A stretch of 64,000 nt of DNA from Shimia_B sp039815465 (GCA_039815465.1 JBCBZG010000015.1:1-64000); one strand, 5' to 3'; positions 1 to 8,984 are shown, numbered from the stretch's first letter. Numbers and translations: made by a program. Notes: generated by a model not told the origin, from the sequence alone.

Positions 1-1
1 G

Positions 2-838
2 GGAGTCATGGGCTACCCGATGGCGGGGCATCTGCAAGCGGCCGGCCATGACGTGACGGTCTATAACCGGACGGCGGCCAAGGCGGAGGCGTGGGTGGCC
101 CAGCACGGGGGGGCCATGGCGGCTACCCCGGCGGAGGCCGCAGCGGGGCAGGAGTTCGTCATGGCCTGTGTGGGCAACGATGACGACCTGCGTCATGTGT
201 GTTTGGGCGACGGGGGCGCGATCCCTGCCATGGGCGCTGAGGCGATCTTTGTCGATCACACAACCGTATCCGCTAAAGTCACGCGGGAACTTTACGCCGC
301 TGCTGGGGGCCGCTTTGTCGATGCGCCGGTGTCTGGCGGGCAGGCGGGGGCCGAAAACGGTCAACTGGGTATCATGTGCGGCGGCGATGCGGCCATCTAT
401 GACGCCGCAGAACCGGTGATGAATGTCTACGCCAAGGCCTGCCGCCGCATGGGTGAAAGCGGGGCCGGGCAGCTGACCAAGATGGTCAACCAAATCTGCA
501 TCGCGGGGCTCGTGCAGGGCCTGTCCGAAGGGCTCCATTTCGCGGAGAAGGCCGGTCTCGACATCCGGGATGTGGTGAGCGTGATTTCCCAAGGGGCGGC
601 GGGCTCCTGGCAGATGTCGAACCGGTACGAGACCATGGCTGACGGGGAGTTCAATCACGGTTTTGCGGTCGATTGGATGCGCAAGGACCTTGGGATCTGC
701 TTGGCTACGGCGGATGAAAACGGTGCCTCGCTGCCCGTCACGGCGTTGGTCGATCAGTTTTACAAAGACGTCCAAAAGCTCGGCGGGGGGCGCTGGGACA
801 CGTCGAGCTTGGTGGAGCGGTTGCGCCACGCACGCTAG
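2..838 (+). CDS. 3-hydroxyisobutyrate dehydrogenase family protein (5' end cut by window)
   Basis: NAD(P)-dependent oxidoreductase of the beta-hydroxyacid dehydrogenase family, which interconverts a 3-hydroxy acid and its semialdehyde. The frame is already open at the window edge: codons before ATG 8 read Gly-Val, so GVMGYPMAGHL is the tail of the Rossmann GxGxMG motif and the true start lies a few codons upstream. The substrate-loop motif DAPVSGG (about residues 105-111 counted from ATG 8) and the catalytic-lysine segment TKMVNQ (Lys about 158) are present, followed by the helical C-terminal domain. Nearly full family length. The exact substrate (hydroxyisobutyrate, tartronate or succinic semialdehyde) cannot be told from the sequence. 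Confidence 0.88.
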   Translation, partial: GVMGYPMAGHLQAAGHDVTVYNRTAAKAEAWVAQHGGAMAATPAEAAAGQEFVMACVGNDDDLRHVCLGDGGAIPAMGAEAIFVDHTTVSAKVTRELYAAAGGRFVDAPVSGGQAGAENGQLGIMCGGDAAIYDAAEPVMNVYAKACRRMGESGAGQLTKMVNQICIAGLVQGLSEGLHFAEKAGLDIRDVVSVISQGAAGSWQMSNRYETMADGEFNHGFAVDWMRKDLGICLATADENGASLPVTALVDQFYKDVQKLGGGRWDTSSLVERLRHAR

Positions 839-849
839 GCGTCGGCGTT

Positions 850-868
850 ATACCTAAAATTTAGGTAT
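850..868. promoter_or_regulatory. 19-nt perfect palindrome upstream of the VPLPA-CTERM gene
   Basis: Nine-base arms ATACCTAAA and TTTAGGTAT flank a single A, about 90 bases before the start at 958 and just after the stop of the dehydrogenase gene. The AT-rich perfect symmetry and the position suggest an operator for a dimeric regulator. It has no T-tract and is too short and AT-rich to be a convincing terminator. The binding protein is unknown. Confidence 0.35.
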
Positions 869-957
869 CGCAAATGTGACGCTCCCTCGGTATGTTCGGC
901 CTATTGGTGCGCGAGCAATTATTTATGCGCGCGTGAGAGATTTAGCCGGGGGGCGAT

Positions 958-1830
958 ATGATAAAGAAAACACTCGTGACAGGGCTTTTGCTCGCACTCG
1001 GAAATACGGCTTTTGCGGCGACATTGTCGCTGCAAAGCACCGTGTCCCTCACGTCGGAGTTCGAGCACGCCAGCAACAACTTCCACCCGCAGGGGTTGGG
1101 TTACGACCAATCCACCAATGAGTTGCTCTATATGCAGCAGAGCAGTTTTCGGGTCCAACGGTCCGACCTAAACGGGAACGCGACCGGATCAACGGCAGTC
1201 ACGCTCAACCACACGACCTCTGTCGCTGCGGATGCGGATTTCTACTATTTCTCGGACTACACGTCGAACACATTCGGGCTCGACCTCTTTGTTGTCGATA
1301 AGACAACGGGAGCTCAGACAGCTATTTCGACGGAACGTGCGGCCTATGGCGGCTATCCGATCGATGTGCGAGACGGCATTCTGTACCGCAGCGGCTTTAG
1401 CACAGGCTACAGCTGGAGCAATCTGAACACCATTCGCATCGCTGATGTCGCAACCCCCGATACCATCGATCAGACGGTTACGCTCGCCACCCCCAACGGG
1501 ATCGGCGATTTCGGCATCGACAGTGCGCGCAACGAGGCGTGGGTGCTCGACTACTCGGGCAGCGCGTCAATCCGGCGCTTTGATTTGACCACAGGGGCGG
1601 AGCTCGACAGTTTTGCGGTTGGTGTGGACGGTCTGACCGGCGGCCTGACCTTCGCCAATGACATGCTCTACTACTATGACTGGTCCGCGACGGACAGCAC
1701 GCTGACCACCTTTGCGATCGGCGATCTGCCAAATGTGGGTGGCCCGGCAGCCGTGCCGCTGCCCGCATCGGCGTTGCTTTTGCTGTCGGGGCTTGGGGCG
1801 CTCGCGCTGCGTCGCAGGGCGCGGCGCTGA
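958..1830 (+). CDS. VPLPA-CTERM sorted extracellular protein
   Basis: Secreted protein of 290 residues carrying a VPLPA-CTERM sorting signal. The N-terminus has a signal peptide (MIKKTLVTGLLLALGNTAFA). The last 25 residues show the full tripartite sorting tail: VPLPA, a hydrophobic stretch ASALLLLSGLGALAL, then RRRARR. In Rhodobacterales and relatives such tails are thought to be handled by exosortase/archaeosortase-type enzymes at the envelope. The body is rich in Ser, Thr, Asp and Tyr with repeated beta-strand-like segments, possibly a propeller or adhesin, but no family is recognised. A second gene with the same tail, broken by a stop codon, lies at 36449. Confidence 0.85.
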   Translation: MIKKTLVTGLLLALGNTAFAATLSLQSTVSLTSEFEHASNNFHPQGLGYDQSTNELLYMQQSSFRVQRSDLNGNATGSTAVTLNHTTSVAADADFYYFSDYTSNTFGLDLFVVDKTTGAQTAISTERAAYGGYPIDVRDGILYRSGFSTGYSWSNLNTIRIADVATPDTIDQTVTLATPNGIGDFGIDSARNEAWVLDYSGSASIRRFDLTTGAELDSFAVGVDGLTGGLTFANDMLYYYDWSATDSTLTTFAIGDLPNVGGPAAVPLPASALLLLSGLGALALRRRARR

Positions 1831-1957
1831 GCCGGGAGAAGCGGTTGCGCGAGGCCTGCTCGGCGCGAAGAAACCTGGATCGGATGTGCTACCCAGTCTA
1901 GGCTAGCCCTAGGGCAGTGCGTGCCCGCGTTGCCCCGCCAACACGGGAGGCCCGCCG

Positions 1958-2968
1958 ATGCGTTTTTACAAATTCTTGATCTCTTGGGAGGCTTCGGGCG
2001 CTGTTGGGTCCGGCCCCGAAACTAGCCTGCGGATTGGGGAGGTCACCTACGACAGCGATCACGGCACCTATCAGTTCCAAGAGGGCAAGCCGCCGCTGTA
2101 TTCGACCCATGGGCCAGCCTCCATGCTTGTGGTGGGGGATCGGATCCTCGTGTGTTGGCGCATGAACGACAAAATCGCGTGGGGCTATTACAACACCAAG
2201 AGCGTCACGCAGAATAAGAATTTTACCTATGTGGACGCGTGGTCGTGCATTGGCAGATCGCCGCCGCGGCTGTTTCGGGACACCGGCGGGCGCATCCTGG
2301 CCATGTATGATTGCAGCGGGTCCATTCGGCAGATGAGCTTTGATCCGCACACGTTGCACCGCGAAAGCTCCGGCCAGTGCGCAACGCAGGGGTTGTCTCA
2401 TACCAGCAACTACCGCCCTGCGCCTTTTACGCTGCAATCGTCGAACTGGCTGGCCTGGCACGGATCGGGGGGGAATGTCTGCGCGGGGCGTTTTTCGGGC
2501 AATGACAAAGGGCTCTTTACCAACCTGTCGGGCAAGGGGCCCCATGTGACATCCACAGGGGTCCAGGAGCTCACAGGGCTCAAGCCGCTCTTTACGGTCA
2601 CTGCGCTGATGACTGGGTCCAATGTCACGCTGATCTACCCGGACGCGTCGTCGGCGGCGCTACAATCGAACATCCAGGTGAACACCTACACGGTGACCAA
2701 CGGCTATGAGCTGAAATGGATTGGCGGCCATTCGGTGGGCCGCGTTCCGGGCCTGAGCAAGCCGCTTTATGCCACAGATGACCTCGATCTGATTCATATG
2801 GGCCCGCACTATTTCATGGCGTTGCCGGACGGCAATTCTGGCAATGGCCACGCGCGGATCGTGAAGCTGAGCGAGACGGATCTAAAAACCGTGGAGAACC
2901 ATTCCGACATGGGGCAAAAGGTCAATCCGGCGTATAGCGGCGTGCAGCTCGCAGCTTTGCCGGGGTAA
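1958..2968 (+). CDS. hypothetical protein, 336 aa, possibly beta-propeller-like
   Basis: Unrecognised protein. A GGGAGG ribosome site precedes ATG 1958. There is no signal peptide or membrane segment. The sequence alternates short strand-like stretches with turns rich in Gly, Asn and Asp, and has repeated aromatic-rich blades (for example ILVCWRMNDKIAWGYY and SSNWLAWHGSGG), which would suit a propeller or carbohydrate-recognition fold, but this is only an impression. It stands alone on the plus strand and converges with the Hint-domain gene. Function unknown. Confidence 0.7.
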   Translation: MRFYKFLISWEASGAVGSGPETSLRIGEVTYDSDHGTYQFQEGKPPLYSTHGPASMLVVGDRILVCWRMNDKIAWGYYNTKSVTQNKNFTYVDAWSCIGRSPPRLFRDTGGRILAMYDCSGSIRQMSFDPHTLHRESSGQCATQGLSHTSNYRPAPFTLQSSNWLAWHGSGGNVCAGRFSGNDKGLFTNLSGKGPHVTSTGVQELTGLKPLFTVTALMTGSNVTLIYPDASSAALQSNIQVNTYTVTNGYELKWIGGHSVGRVPGLSKPLYATDDLDLIHMGPHYFMALPDGNSGNGHARIVKLSETDLKTVENHSDMGQKVNPAYSGVQLAALPG

Positions 2969-2993
2969 GCCGGGGTAAGTCGGGCCGGGGTGG

Positions 2994-4055
2994 CTAGAGC
3001 AAGCCGCTGATCGCGCGCGCCTCCCGCTGGGGCGGGCAGGGATGGGCGAGCGTGGCCTGCGCCACAACCTGCCTGAGCGCAGGGATCAGCTCCATCGCTT
3101 CTGTCAGCGCCGGGGGGCGTTGCCGGTGGTCGCACGCGGGAAAGAGGCTTTCGCTTTTCAGCCCCGACGTGGTGAGCACCGCGTGCTGGTCGAGCAGGAT
3201 GTGAAAATAGTCCACCTGCGCCATAGGCTGCTGGGTCACGGATGTGCCGTTGATGAGCGCGAGGGCGGGGACAAACACCGTTGGCTCCGCAAAGAGCAGT
3301 TCGCTGTGCCACCCATGGATCAAGACGCGGTGCTGCGGCGACACGAGCACGTCGCGCGTCGCACCCAATACGCCTGGTCTGATGCGCACCGGTGCATGGC
3401 GGCCCCGCCCATCTACCCGGCCGGAGCCGACCCAAAGGATGCGCTTGGGCGGGCCACCATCGACGGTGACGCAATCGCCCGTGCGTAGGTCCTCGATCAG
3501 GCGCGGCCCGTGCGGTGTGTCGATCAGAGTGCCTTTGGCAAAGCAAGCAGGCCCGGTGTCCCCAGGGCCCACGGTCCCGTAGGTGAGCGTGTCCGGGTCG
3601 GGTTGGTTAAACTGTAACGTTGTCGTCGTCGCATTGGGCCCGACGAGCACCGGTACGTTCTGTGACGTCTGCCCGGCGGCCAGCCCGTCCACCGCGAGGA
3701 TATTGGTCGTCCCGCCGCCGATATCATAGAAATCGAGCACTGTGCTCGTGGCGGTGTTGGTGAGCGCATAGGCCTCGTAATTCCCAGACCCGCCACCATC
3801 GGGGTCCGTGAGCGCGAGCGGAAAGTTGGCCGCGGAAATGACGTAGATGTATTCGCCGTTCTCCGCGTCGATGGAAAACTGCACATCTGGGTCATCTAGG
3901 GGCACCTCCAGCCCGACCGTGCCGTTGGCCTCGTAAAAGGACACGGTGTAGTCGGCGGGGTCGTCGCCGGGGCCCAACGCGACCTCAAGAAACTCGTCAA
4001 CGCCGGAGTTTCGCGCGTAAGCGTTTGAGTAGTGGAGTTCACTTATACGGGGCAA
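2994..4055 (-). CDS. Hint-domain (hedgehog/intein-like autoprocessing) protein
   Basis: Protein of about 353 residues with a C-terminal Hint domain of the type common in Rhodobacterales. The N-terminal about 150 residues (MPRISELHYSNAYARNSGV onward) resemble a lamin-tail-like beta-sandwich found in extracellular proteins. The Hint module starts at the nucleophile motif CFAKGTLIDTPHGPRLIEDL (about residues 171-190) and continues with SPQHRVLIHG, the usual histidine block. Hint domains perform N-S acyl shift and peptide cleavage. The likely start is a TTG at 4055, since no ATG lies upstream in frame and the sequence from there looks like a natural N-terminus. Standalone gene, function in the cell unknown. 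Confidence 0.85.
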   Translation of the reverse strand: MPRISELHYSNAYARNSGVDEFLEVALGPGDDPADYTVSFYEANGTVGLEVPLDDPDVQFSIDAENGEYIYVISAANFPLALTDPDGGGSGNYEAYALTNTATSTVLDFYDIGGGTTNILAVDGLAAGQTSQNVPVLVGPNATTTTLQFNQPDPDTLTYGTVGPGDTGPACFAKGTLIDTPHGPRLIEDLRTGDCVTVDGGPPKRILWVGSGRVDGRGRHAPVRIRPGVLGATRDVLVSPQHRVLIHGWHSELLFAEPTVFVPALALINGTSVTQQPMAQVDYFHILLDQHAVLTTSGLKSESLFPACDHRQRPPALTEAMELIPALRQVVAQATLAHPCPPQREARAISGLL

Positions 4056-4214
4056 TCGAACCGACCTTGCGCTGCAGGTGCAGCGCCATAGAGCGGATCG
4101 AAGGTTGCATTACGGTTAAATTTTGAGACTTATTCCCCTCGTCGCCGCAAAAACCGCTGCAGCGCAGAAAAATCTGCGCCGCGAGAAGTTCGGCCGTGCG
4201 TCGGTGGCTTGTGC

Positions 4215-5531
4215 CTATCTTTCTGGGATCAACCCGCGCGGGAAGAACCGCAGCATAATCAGCAAGACGAGCCCCATGGTGATCAGGCGCATATGCGGTG
4301 AGGCGCTGAGCAAGTGGTCCTTGAGGTCAGATCCATCGGCGAGCGGTGATGTGAGCACCGCGAGCAGGATTTGCGAGGCAGGCTCCACCTGGATCCACAG
4401 GAACCAGATCACGAAGCCGCCGAGCACGGCGCCAAAATTGTTGCCTGACCCGCCCACGATCACCATCACCCAGATGAGGAAGGTGAAGCGCAGCGGTTGA
4501 TAGGCGGCGGGCGTCAGCTGGCTATCGAGCGTGGTCATCATCGCGCCCGCCATCCCCAGGATCGCGGAGCCTAGGATAAAGATCTGCAGGTGCCGGGCTT
4601 TGACATCCTTGCCCATCGCCTCCGCCGCGGTTTCGTTGTCGCGGATCGCGCGCATCATACGACCCCAGGGGGAGTTGAGCGCGAGCTGCGCCAACACAAG
4701 CAACAGCACGAGCACGATCGTAAAAAGCACCGCCCATTCGACGCGCACTTGCAGGGTGGAGGCAAAGACGGGGTCGAGCCCGATGCCTTCGGCCCGGGCA
4801 ATAAACGCCTCGCTGTCTTGCAGCTCAATCTCGTAGGAGACCGGTCGCGGGATACCGACGACGTTTTTGACCCCGCGGCTCAGCCAGTCCTCGGCTTTCA
4901 GGATCGCGATGATGATTTCGGCGATGCCCAGCGTGGCAATGGCCAGGTAGTCCGACCGCAACCCAAGCGCCGTTTTGCCAATGATCCAAGCCGCCCCTGC
5001 CGCGATCAGCCCGCCAGCGGGCCAGGCAAAGAGCATCAGGTATCCTTCGGCCCCGAGCCCACCCAGGAACCCGGTGCCCGCGGGGTTCACCGCCTCAATC
5101 GCATCACGGGCCGGGTCAAAGAGCTGCCGGTAGATGACAAAGCCCACGACGAGGATGGCCAGGATCGACAGATTGCGCGCGCGCCCGGGCGTGACGTGCC
5201 TGTAGGCCACCACCGCCGCTACAATTGTGGCCGCGCCCATGGTCATCGCCAGCGCCATGCGCGCCCCGCCTTCGGCAATCGCCTCTGTCGTGGGGGGCAT
5301 ACCGATGAGCACGGCGGCCAAGCCGCCAAGCGCCACAAACCCCATGACGCCGATGTTAAAGAGCCCCGCAAAGCCCCATTGCAGGTTGACCCCAAGCGCC
5401 ATGATCGCGCTTACGAGCCCAAAGTTCAGCAGCGTCAGCGCCGTGTTCACGCCCTGCACGAACCCCGTGCCGATGATGAGCAGCGCCACCAGCGCGAAAA
5501 GCGACATATCCCGTAGCGTGAGGCTGTTCAT
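4215..5531 (-). CDS. livM: branched-chain amino acid ABC transporter permease LivM-type
   Basis: Inner-membrane permease of a HAAT-family ABC importer, 438 residues. About ten hydrophobic segments are visible, with the typical early motif LGVNLQWGFAGLFNIGVMGFVALGG and the late coupling region EAMGKDVKARHLQIFILGSAILGMAGAM. It is longer than classic LivM because of an extra segment after the first helices (about residues 75-160). It is the last gene of the leftward liv operon and overlaps livH by four bases (ATGA). The substrate could be branched-chain amino acids, amides or urea; the family does not decide this. Confidence 0.92.
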   Translation of the reverse strand: MNSLTLRDMSLFALVALLIIGTGFVQGVNTALTLLNFGLVSAIMALGVNLQWGFAGLFNIGVMGFVALGGLAAVLIGMPPTTEAIAEGGARMALAMTMGAATIVAAVVAYRHVTPGRARNLSILAILVVGFVIYRQLFDPARDAIEAVNPAGTGFLGGLGAEGYLMLFAWPAGGLIAAGAAWIIGKTALGLRSDYLAIATLGIAEIIIAILKAEDWLSRGVKNVVGIPRPVSYEIELQDSEAFIARAEGIGLDPVFASTLQVRVEWAVLFTIVLVLLLVLAQLALNSPWGRMMRAIRDNETAAEAMGKDVKARHLQIFILGSAILGMAGAMMTTLDSQLTPAAYQPLRFTFLIWVMVIVGGSGNNFGAVLGGFVIWFLWIQVEPASQILLAVLTSPLADGSDLKDHLLSASPHMRLITMGLVLLIMLRFFPRGLIPER

Positions 5532-6541
5532 AGCGCCTTTCCCTTCATAATGCCGGTCGGCCTAAAGAGCAGAACGATGATCAAAATCCCAAAGCTCACC
5601 GCGAACTTGTAGTCGGTGGTGAGCAGCTGGACGAGCGATGACGGCTCCAAGCTTTCGGGCAGGAGATAGCCTAAGACCTTTTTCAGCGGGTAGGTCAGCG
5701 CGATTTCGGCAAAGGCGATGACAAAGCCGCCGAGGATTGCCCCGATAGGGGACCCGAGCCCGCCCACAATGGCCGCTGCGAAGATCGGCAAAAGCAGCTG
5801 GAAGTAGGTGAAGGCCTTATAGGATTTGTCGAGCCCGTAGAGCGTGCCCGCCGTCGTCGCGAGCGCGGCCACGATGAGCCACGTGACCATGACCACGCGT
5901 TCCGGATTGATGCCGCTTAAGAGCGCGAGGTCCTCATTGTCCGAAAACGCGCGCATGGATTTGCCCGTGCGCGTCTTGTTGAGGAACCAAAAGAGCGCCG
6001 CAACCGCGGCCACGGCCACGATCACTGTGATCACCTGCGACGTGCGCAGCGCGAGCCCCTCGGACAGCCCAGCCCAGTCGCGGAAGTCCCGGGCGCGGAT
6101 GATGAACCGTTCCCCATCGGCAAAGCGGATGTCATCGACCCCGATGATAAAGCGCGTGAGCCCGTTCATGACGAACATCACCCCCATGGACACGATGACG
6201 AGGATCACCGGCGACGCCTTTTGCGCCCGATAGAACCGATAAACCCCGCGATCCGTGGCCAGAAGCAAAAGCCCGCAGCCCATAATCCCAAACGGCAGCG
6301 CAAGGAGCGCCGTTGGCAGCGGGCCCAAGCTCACGCCCCACCCTTGGAGGAGCCAAGTCACCAGGATCACGATCATGGTCCCAAAGGCCATCGTGTCCCC
6401 ATGGGCAAAGTTCGAAAATCGCAGGATCCCGTAGACCAATGTCACCCCGAGCGCCCCAAGCGCCAGCTGCGCGCCGTAGGCCACGCCGGGGATGATGATA
6501 AAGTTCAGGACAACAATAACCGCGTTTAGGACGTCCATCAC
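5528..6541 (-). CDS. livH: branched-chain amino acid ABC transporter permease LivH-type
   Basis: Second inner-membrane permease of the importer, 337 residues, with eight or more hydrophobic helices. The motif GVTLVYGILRFSNFAHGDTMAFG (broken here as GVTLVYGILRFSN then FAHGD) near residue 35 is diagnostic of LivH, as is GINPERVVMVTWLIVAALA before the final helices. It overlaps livM by four bases and the preceding small secreted-protein gene by four bases, so translation is probably coupled. Confidence 0.92.
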   Translation of the reverse strand: MMDVLNAVIVVLNFIIIPGVAYGAQLALGALGVTLVYGILRFSNFAHGDTMAFGTMIVILVTWLLQGWGVSLGPLPTALLALPFGIMGCGLLLLATDRGVYRFYRAQKASPVILVIVSMGVMFVMNGLTRFIIGVDDIRFADGERFIIRARDFRDWAGLSEGLALRTSQVITVIVAVAAVAALFWFLNKTRTGKSMRAFSDNEDLALLSGINPERVVMVTWLIVAALATTAGTLYGLDKSYKAFTYFQLLLPIFAAAIVGGLGSPIGAILGGFVIAFAEIALTYPLKKVLGYLLPESLEPSSLVQLLTTDYKFAVSFGILIIVLLFRPTGIMKGKAL

Positions 6542-6891
6542 TCGCAGCTCCCCAAATAGGTTTCGACCTTGGGGCCGCGGAATAGGTGGCGGGAATAGCG
6601 GGCGTCACCAGTGGGCTTGTAGACCACGACGTGTAGCGCGCTCAGCGAGTTCGCCACTGCCACCCGCAAGAGCGGTGTGCCCCCGCCATTGACCTTGTAG
6701 GTCTTACCATCGAGCAGCAGGTCATCTTTCGTCACAACAAGCGCCAGATTAGTGGCCTCACAGGCCGCGTCTTCTACACATTTCGTGGTGAACTGACAGT
6801 CTGCACTTAAGGCCGCCGTGCCGCAGAGGGCCATCACCATCGCGATCACTGCGCGCGCTTTGACGGGCGCGCGCCCGCTTACACCATTCAA
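6538..6891 (-). CDS. small secreted protein inside the liv operon
   Basis: Unknown protein of about 117 residues. The start is uncertain. I chose TTG 6891, which follows the livF stop by one base and gives a signal peptide (basic KAR, then AVIAMVMALCGTAALSA). ATG 6840 is an alternative. The mature part has four cysteines (CQFTTKCVEDAACEA and a C-terminal GSCE), suggesting disulfides in the periplasm. The stop overlaps the livH start by four bases, so it is co-translated with the transporter. It may be an accessory periplasmic protein, but no family is recognised. Confidence 0.65.
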   Translation of the reverse strand: MNGVSGRAPVKARAVIAMVMALCGTAALSADCQFTTKCVEDAACEATNLALVVTKDDLLLDGKTYKVNGGGTPLLRVAVANSLSALHVVVYKPTGDARYSRHLFRGPKVETYLGSCE

Positions 6892-6892
6892 A

Positions 6893-7606
6893 TTATCCGC
6901 CAAGGAACGACCTCCGCACATCTGGGTTCGCAAGGAGCGCGGCGCCGGTGTCTGTGAAGGCGTTGCGCCCTTGCACGAGCACGTAGCCGCGATCCGCGAT
7001 TTCGAGCGCTTGGCGCGCGTTCTGTTCCACCATGAGGATCGAAATGCCGGTGCGCGCGACCTCGATGATGCGATCAAACAGCTCGTCCATGACGATGGGG
7101 CTCACGCCTGCGGTGGGCTCATCGAGCATCAGCACTTGGGGCTTTGTCATCAGCGCGCGGCCCACGGCGACCTGCTGGCGCTGTCCGCCCGACAGCTCGC
7201 CCGCCGCTTGGTTGCGCTTGTCGCGGAGGATGGGGAACAGCTCATAGACCTGCTCCATCGTCTCGGTGATGGCGTCCTTGCGGATAAAGGCGCCCATTTC
7301 CAAGTTTTCCTCAACGGTCATGGAGGTGAAGATGTTGGAGGTTTGCGGGACAAACCCCATGCCCTTTTGCACGCGGGCTTGGGGTGTGAGCGCGGTGATG
7401 TCTTCCCCGCCCAGTCGCACCGCGCCCTGGCGGACGTTGAGCATCCCGAAGACGGCCTTCATCGCTGTGGATTTGCCCGCTCCGTTTGGGCCCACGATCA
7501 CGGCGATTTCGCCCGCGTTCACAGCGATGGTGCAATCATGGAGGATATCGGCGCCCGACCCATAGCCGCCGGTCATGGCGTCGCCGATGAGATAGGGGTC
7601 GCTCAT
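6893..7606 (-). CDS. livF: branched-chain amino acid ABC transporter ATP-binding protein LivF-type
   Basis: Cytoplasmic ATPase subunit of 237 residues. Walker A is GPNGAGKST (about residues 39-47), the ABC signature is LSGGQRQQ (about 138-145), and Walker B is VLMLDEPTAGVSP. The short LivF-type C-terminus without an extra domain is typical. It overlaps the upstream secreted-protein gene by four bases and is followed directly by another secreted-protein gene. Confidence 0.93.
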   Translation of the reverse strand: MSDPYLIGDAMTGGYGSGADILHDCTIAVNAGEIAVIVGPNGAGKSTAMKAVFGMLNVRQGAVRLGGEDITALTPQARVQKGMGFVPQTSNIFTSMTVEENLEMGAFIRKDAITETMEQVYELFPILRDKRNQAAGELSGGQRQQVAVGRALMTKPQVLMLDEPTAGVSPIVMDELFDRIIEVARTGISILMVEQNARQALEIADRGYVLVQGRNAFTDTGAALLANPDVRRSFLGG

Positions 7607-8136
7607 AGATCGCCCCCGCCGCTCAGCAGGCCGCCAAAGCTCAGATGCGCGAGGCGATCAGCCTCCGTCAGGGTATCGCCCGCGCGCCAGGTGCTGATTT
7701 GTACCGTGTGCGCGTCGAGGGAGACAAAGGTGTTGGCGTGCAGCTCGGACGTGCCATCGGCCTCCGCCAGGGCGATGTAGGTGAAGCGCCCTTCGTCATA
7801 CGGTGCCTCTGCCACGAGTTCGTATTGTCCGCCAAAGGTTTGGCGCGTTTGGATCGCGATCAGCCCGGCCATCTGTTCGGCCAGCGTACCCGCCGCGAAA
7901 CCGCCAAGGTGAACGGTGATGCGCCCGAAATAGCCGTTTCCGTTTTCAAATGTCACGCCATCCTCGTCGCGGGTCGTGACATCCCAGCCCGTGTCAAAGG
8001 TGCAAACTTGGAGCGAGCGTTCGATGGTTTCGCAGGCCCATGCTGGGGCACCGAAGGTGAGCGCGGTGACGGTCGCTGCTGCCAAGATGCGCGTTAGCTT
8101 CGGGCCAGCTTGGGATGTGCTGTTGGGGTGGGTCAT
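7603..8136 (-). CDS. secreted hypothetical protein inside the liv operon
   Basis: Protein of 177 residues with a signal peptide (LTRILAAATVTALTFGAPAWA before ACETIERSL). The mature part is acidic and strand-rich with two early cysteines (CETIERSLQVC). No family is recognised. It sits between livG (four bases away) and livF (four-base overlap), so it is part of the same transcript and probably acts in the periplasm with the transporter or is simply a co-expressed stress or uptake factor. Confidence 0.8.
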   Translation of the reverse strand: MTHPNSTSQAGPKLTRILAAATVTALTFGAPAWACETIERSLQVCTFDTGWDVTTRDEDGVTFENGNGYFGRITVHLGGFAAGTLAEQMAGLIAIQTRQTFGGQYELVAEAPYDEGRFTYIALAEADGTSELHANTFVSLDAHTVQISTWRAGDTLTEADRLAHLSFGGLLSGGGDL

Positions 8137-8140
8137 GTGG

Positions 8141-8917
8141 TTAGGCCGTTTTCTTGTTTTTGACGCCGGTGCCCAGATAGGCCTCGATCACTTGCTCGTT
8201 GGCCTTGATCTCCTCGATCGTGCCTTCGGCGAGCACTTTGCCCTCCGCCATGCAGATCACGGGATTGCAGAGCCGCCCGATGAAATCCATGTCATGTTCG
8301 ATGACACAGAAGGTGTAGCCGCGCTCTTGATTGAGGCGCTCGATGGCGTCGGCGATGGTCATCAGAAGCGTGCGGTTTACGCCCGCGCCAACCTCATCAA
8401 GGAAGACAATTTTTGCGTCGACCATCATCGTGCGCCCGAGCTCGAGCAGCTTTTTCTGCCCGCCCGAGAGGTTGCCCGCCTTTTCGTCCGCCAGGTGGTT
8501 GATGGTCAGAAACTCAAGAACCTCATCAGCTTTGTCGGCTAACGCGCTCTCCTGCCTACGAATTTCGCCGCGACGGAACCATGCGTTCCAGAGTGTTTCA
8601 CCAGCTTGGGCGCCGGGGACCATCATCAGGTTCTCCCGCACGGTCATGGACGAAAACTCATGGGCGATCTGGAATGTGCGCAACAATCCCTTGTGAAACA
8701 GCTCATGCGGCGGCAGGCCGGTGATGTCTTCACCATCCATGGTCACGCGCCCCGATGTCTGTGCAAGATTGCCAGCGATCACATTGAAAAGAGTGGTTTT
8801 TCCGGCGCCGTTCGGGCCGATGAGCCCGGTGATGGAGCCTGGCGCGATCTTAAGCGTCGCGCCGTCGACGGCGTGGAACCCACCGAAATGCTTGTGCAGG
8901 TCGTGGACCTCGATCAC
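8141..8917 (-). CDS. livG: branched-chain amino acid ABC transporter ATP-binding protein LivG-type
   Basis: Cytoplasmic ATPase subunit of 258 residues. Walker A is GPNGAGKTT (about residues 36-44), the signature is LSGGQKKLLELG, and Walker B is IVFLDEVGAGV, where the usual Pro after Glu is replaced by Val. The LivG-type insert around FQIAHEFSSMTVRENLMM is present and the C-terminus extends as IEAYLGTGV, characteristic of LivG. It lies downstream of livK across a hairpin. Confidence 0.93.
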   Translation of the reverse strand: MIEVHDLHKHFGGFHAVDGATLKIAPGSITGLIGPNGAGKTTLFNVIAGNLAQTSGRVTMDGEDITGLPPHELFHKGLLRTFQIAHEFSSMTVRENLMMVPGAQAGETLWNAWFRRGEIRRQESALADKADEVLEFLTINHLADEKAGNLSGGQKKLLELGRTMMVDAKIVFLDEVGAGVNRTLLMTIADAIERLNQERGYTFCVIEHDMDFIGRLCNPVICMAEGKVLAEGTIEEIKANEQVIEAYLGTGVKNKKTA

Positions 8918-8938
8918 AGCGATATACCCCCGTAAACG

Positions 8939-8964
8939 AACAGCCCGGAAAAAGCCGGGCTGTT
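8939..8964 (-). promoter_or_regulatory. intercistronic stem-loop between livK and livG
   Basis: Ten-base arms AACAGCCCGG and CCGGGCTGTT enclose a six-base loop. It lies just after the livK stop and before livG in the direction of transcription. There is no long T-run after it, so it is more likely an mRNA-stabilising or attenuating hairpin that keeps binding-protein mRNA in excess than a full terminator. Confidence 0.6.
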
Positions 8965-8984
8965 CAGTGTCTTATCAGACGATC

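Noticed and set aside
4590..5516. Long plus-strand open frame (308 codons) opposite livM
   Set aside because: It is antisense to a well-supported permease gene in high-GC DNA. Its translation is rich in Arg, His, Pro and Asp without any recognisable domain or ribosome site.
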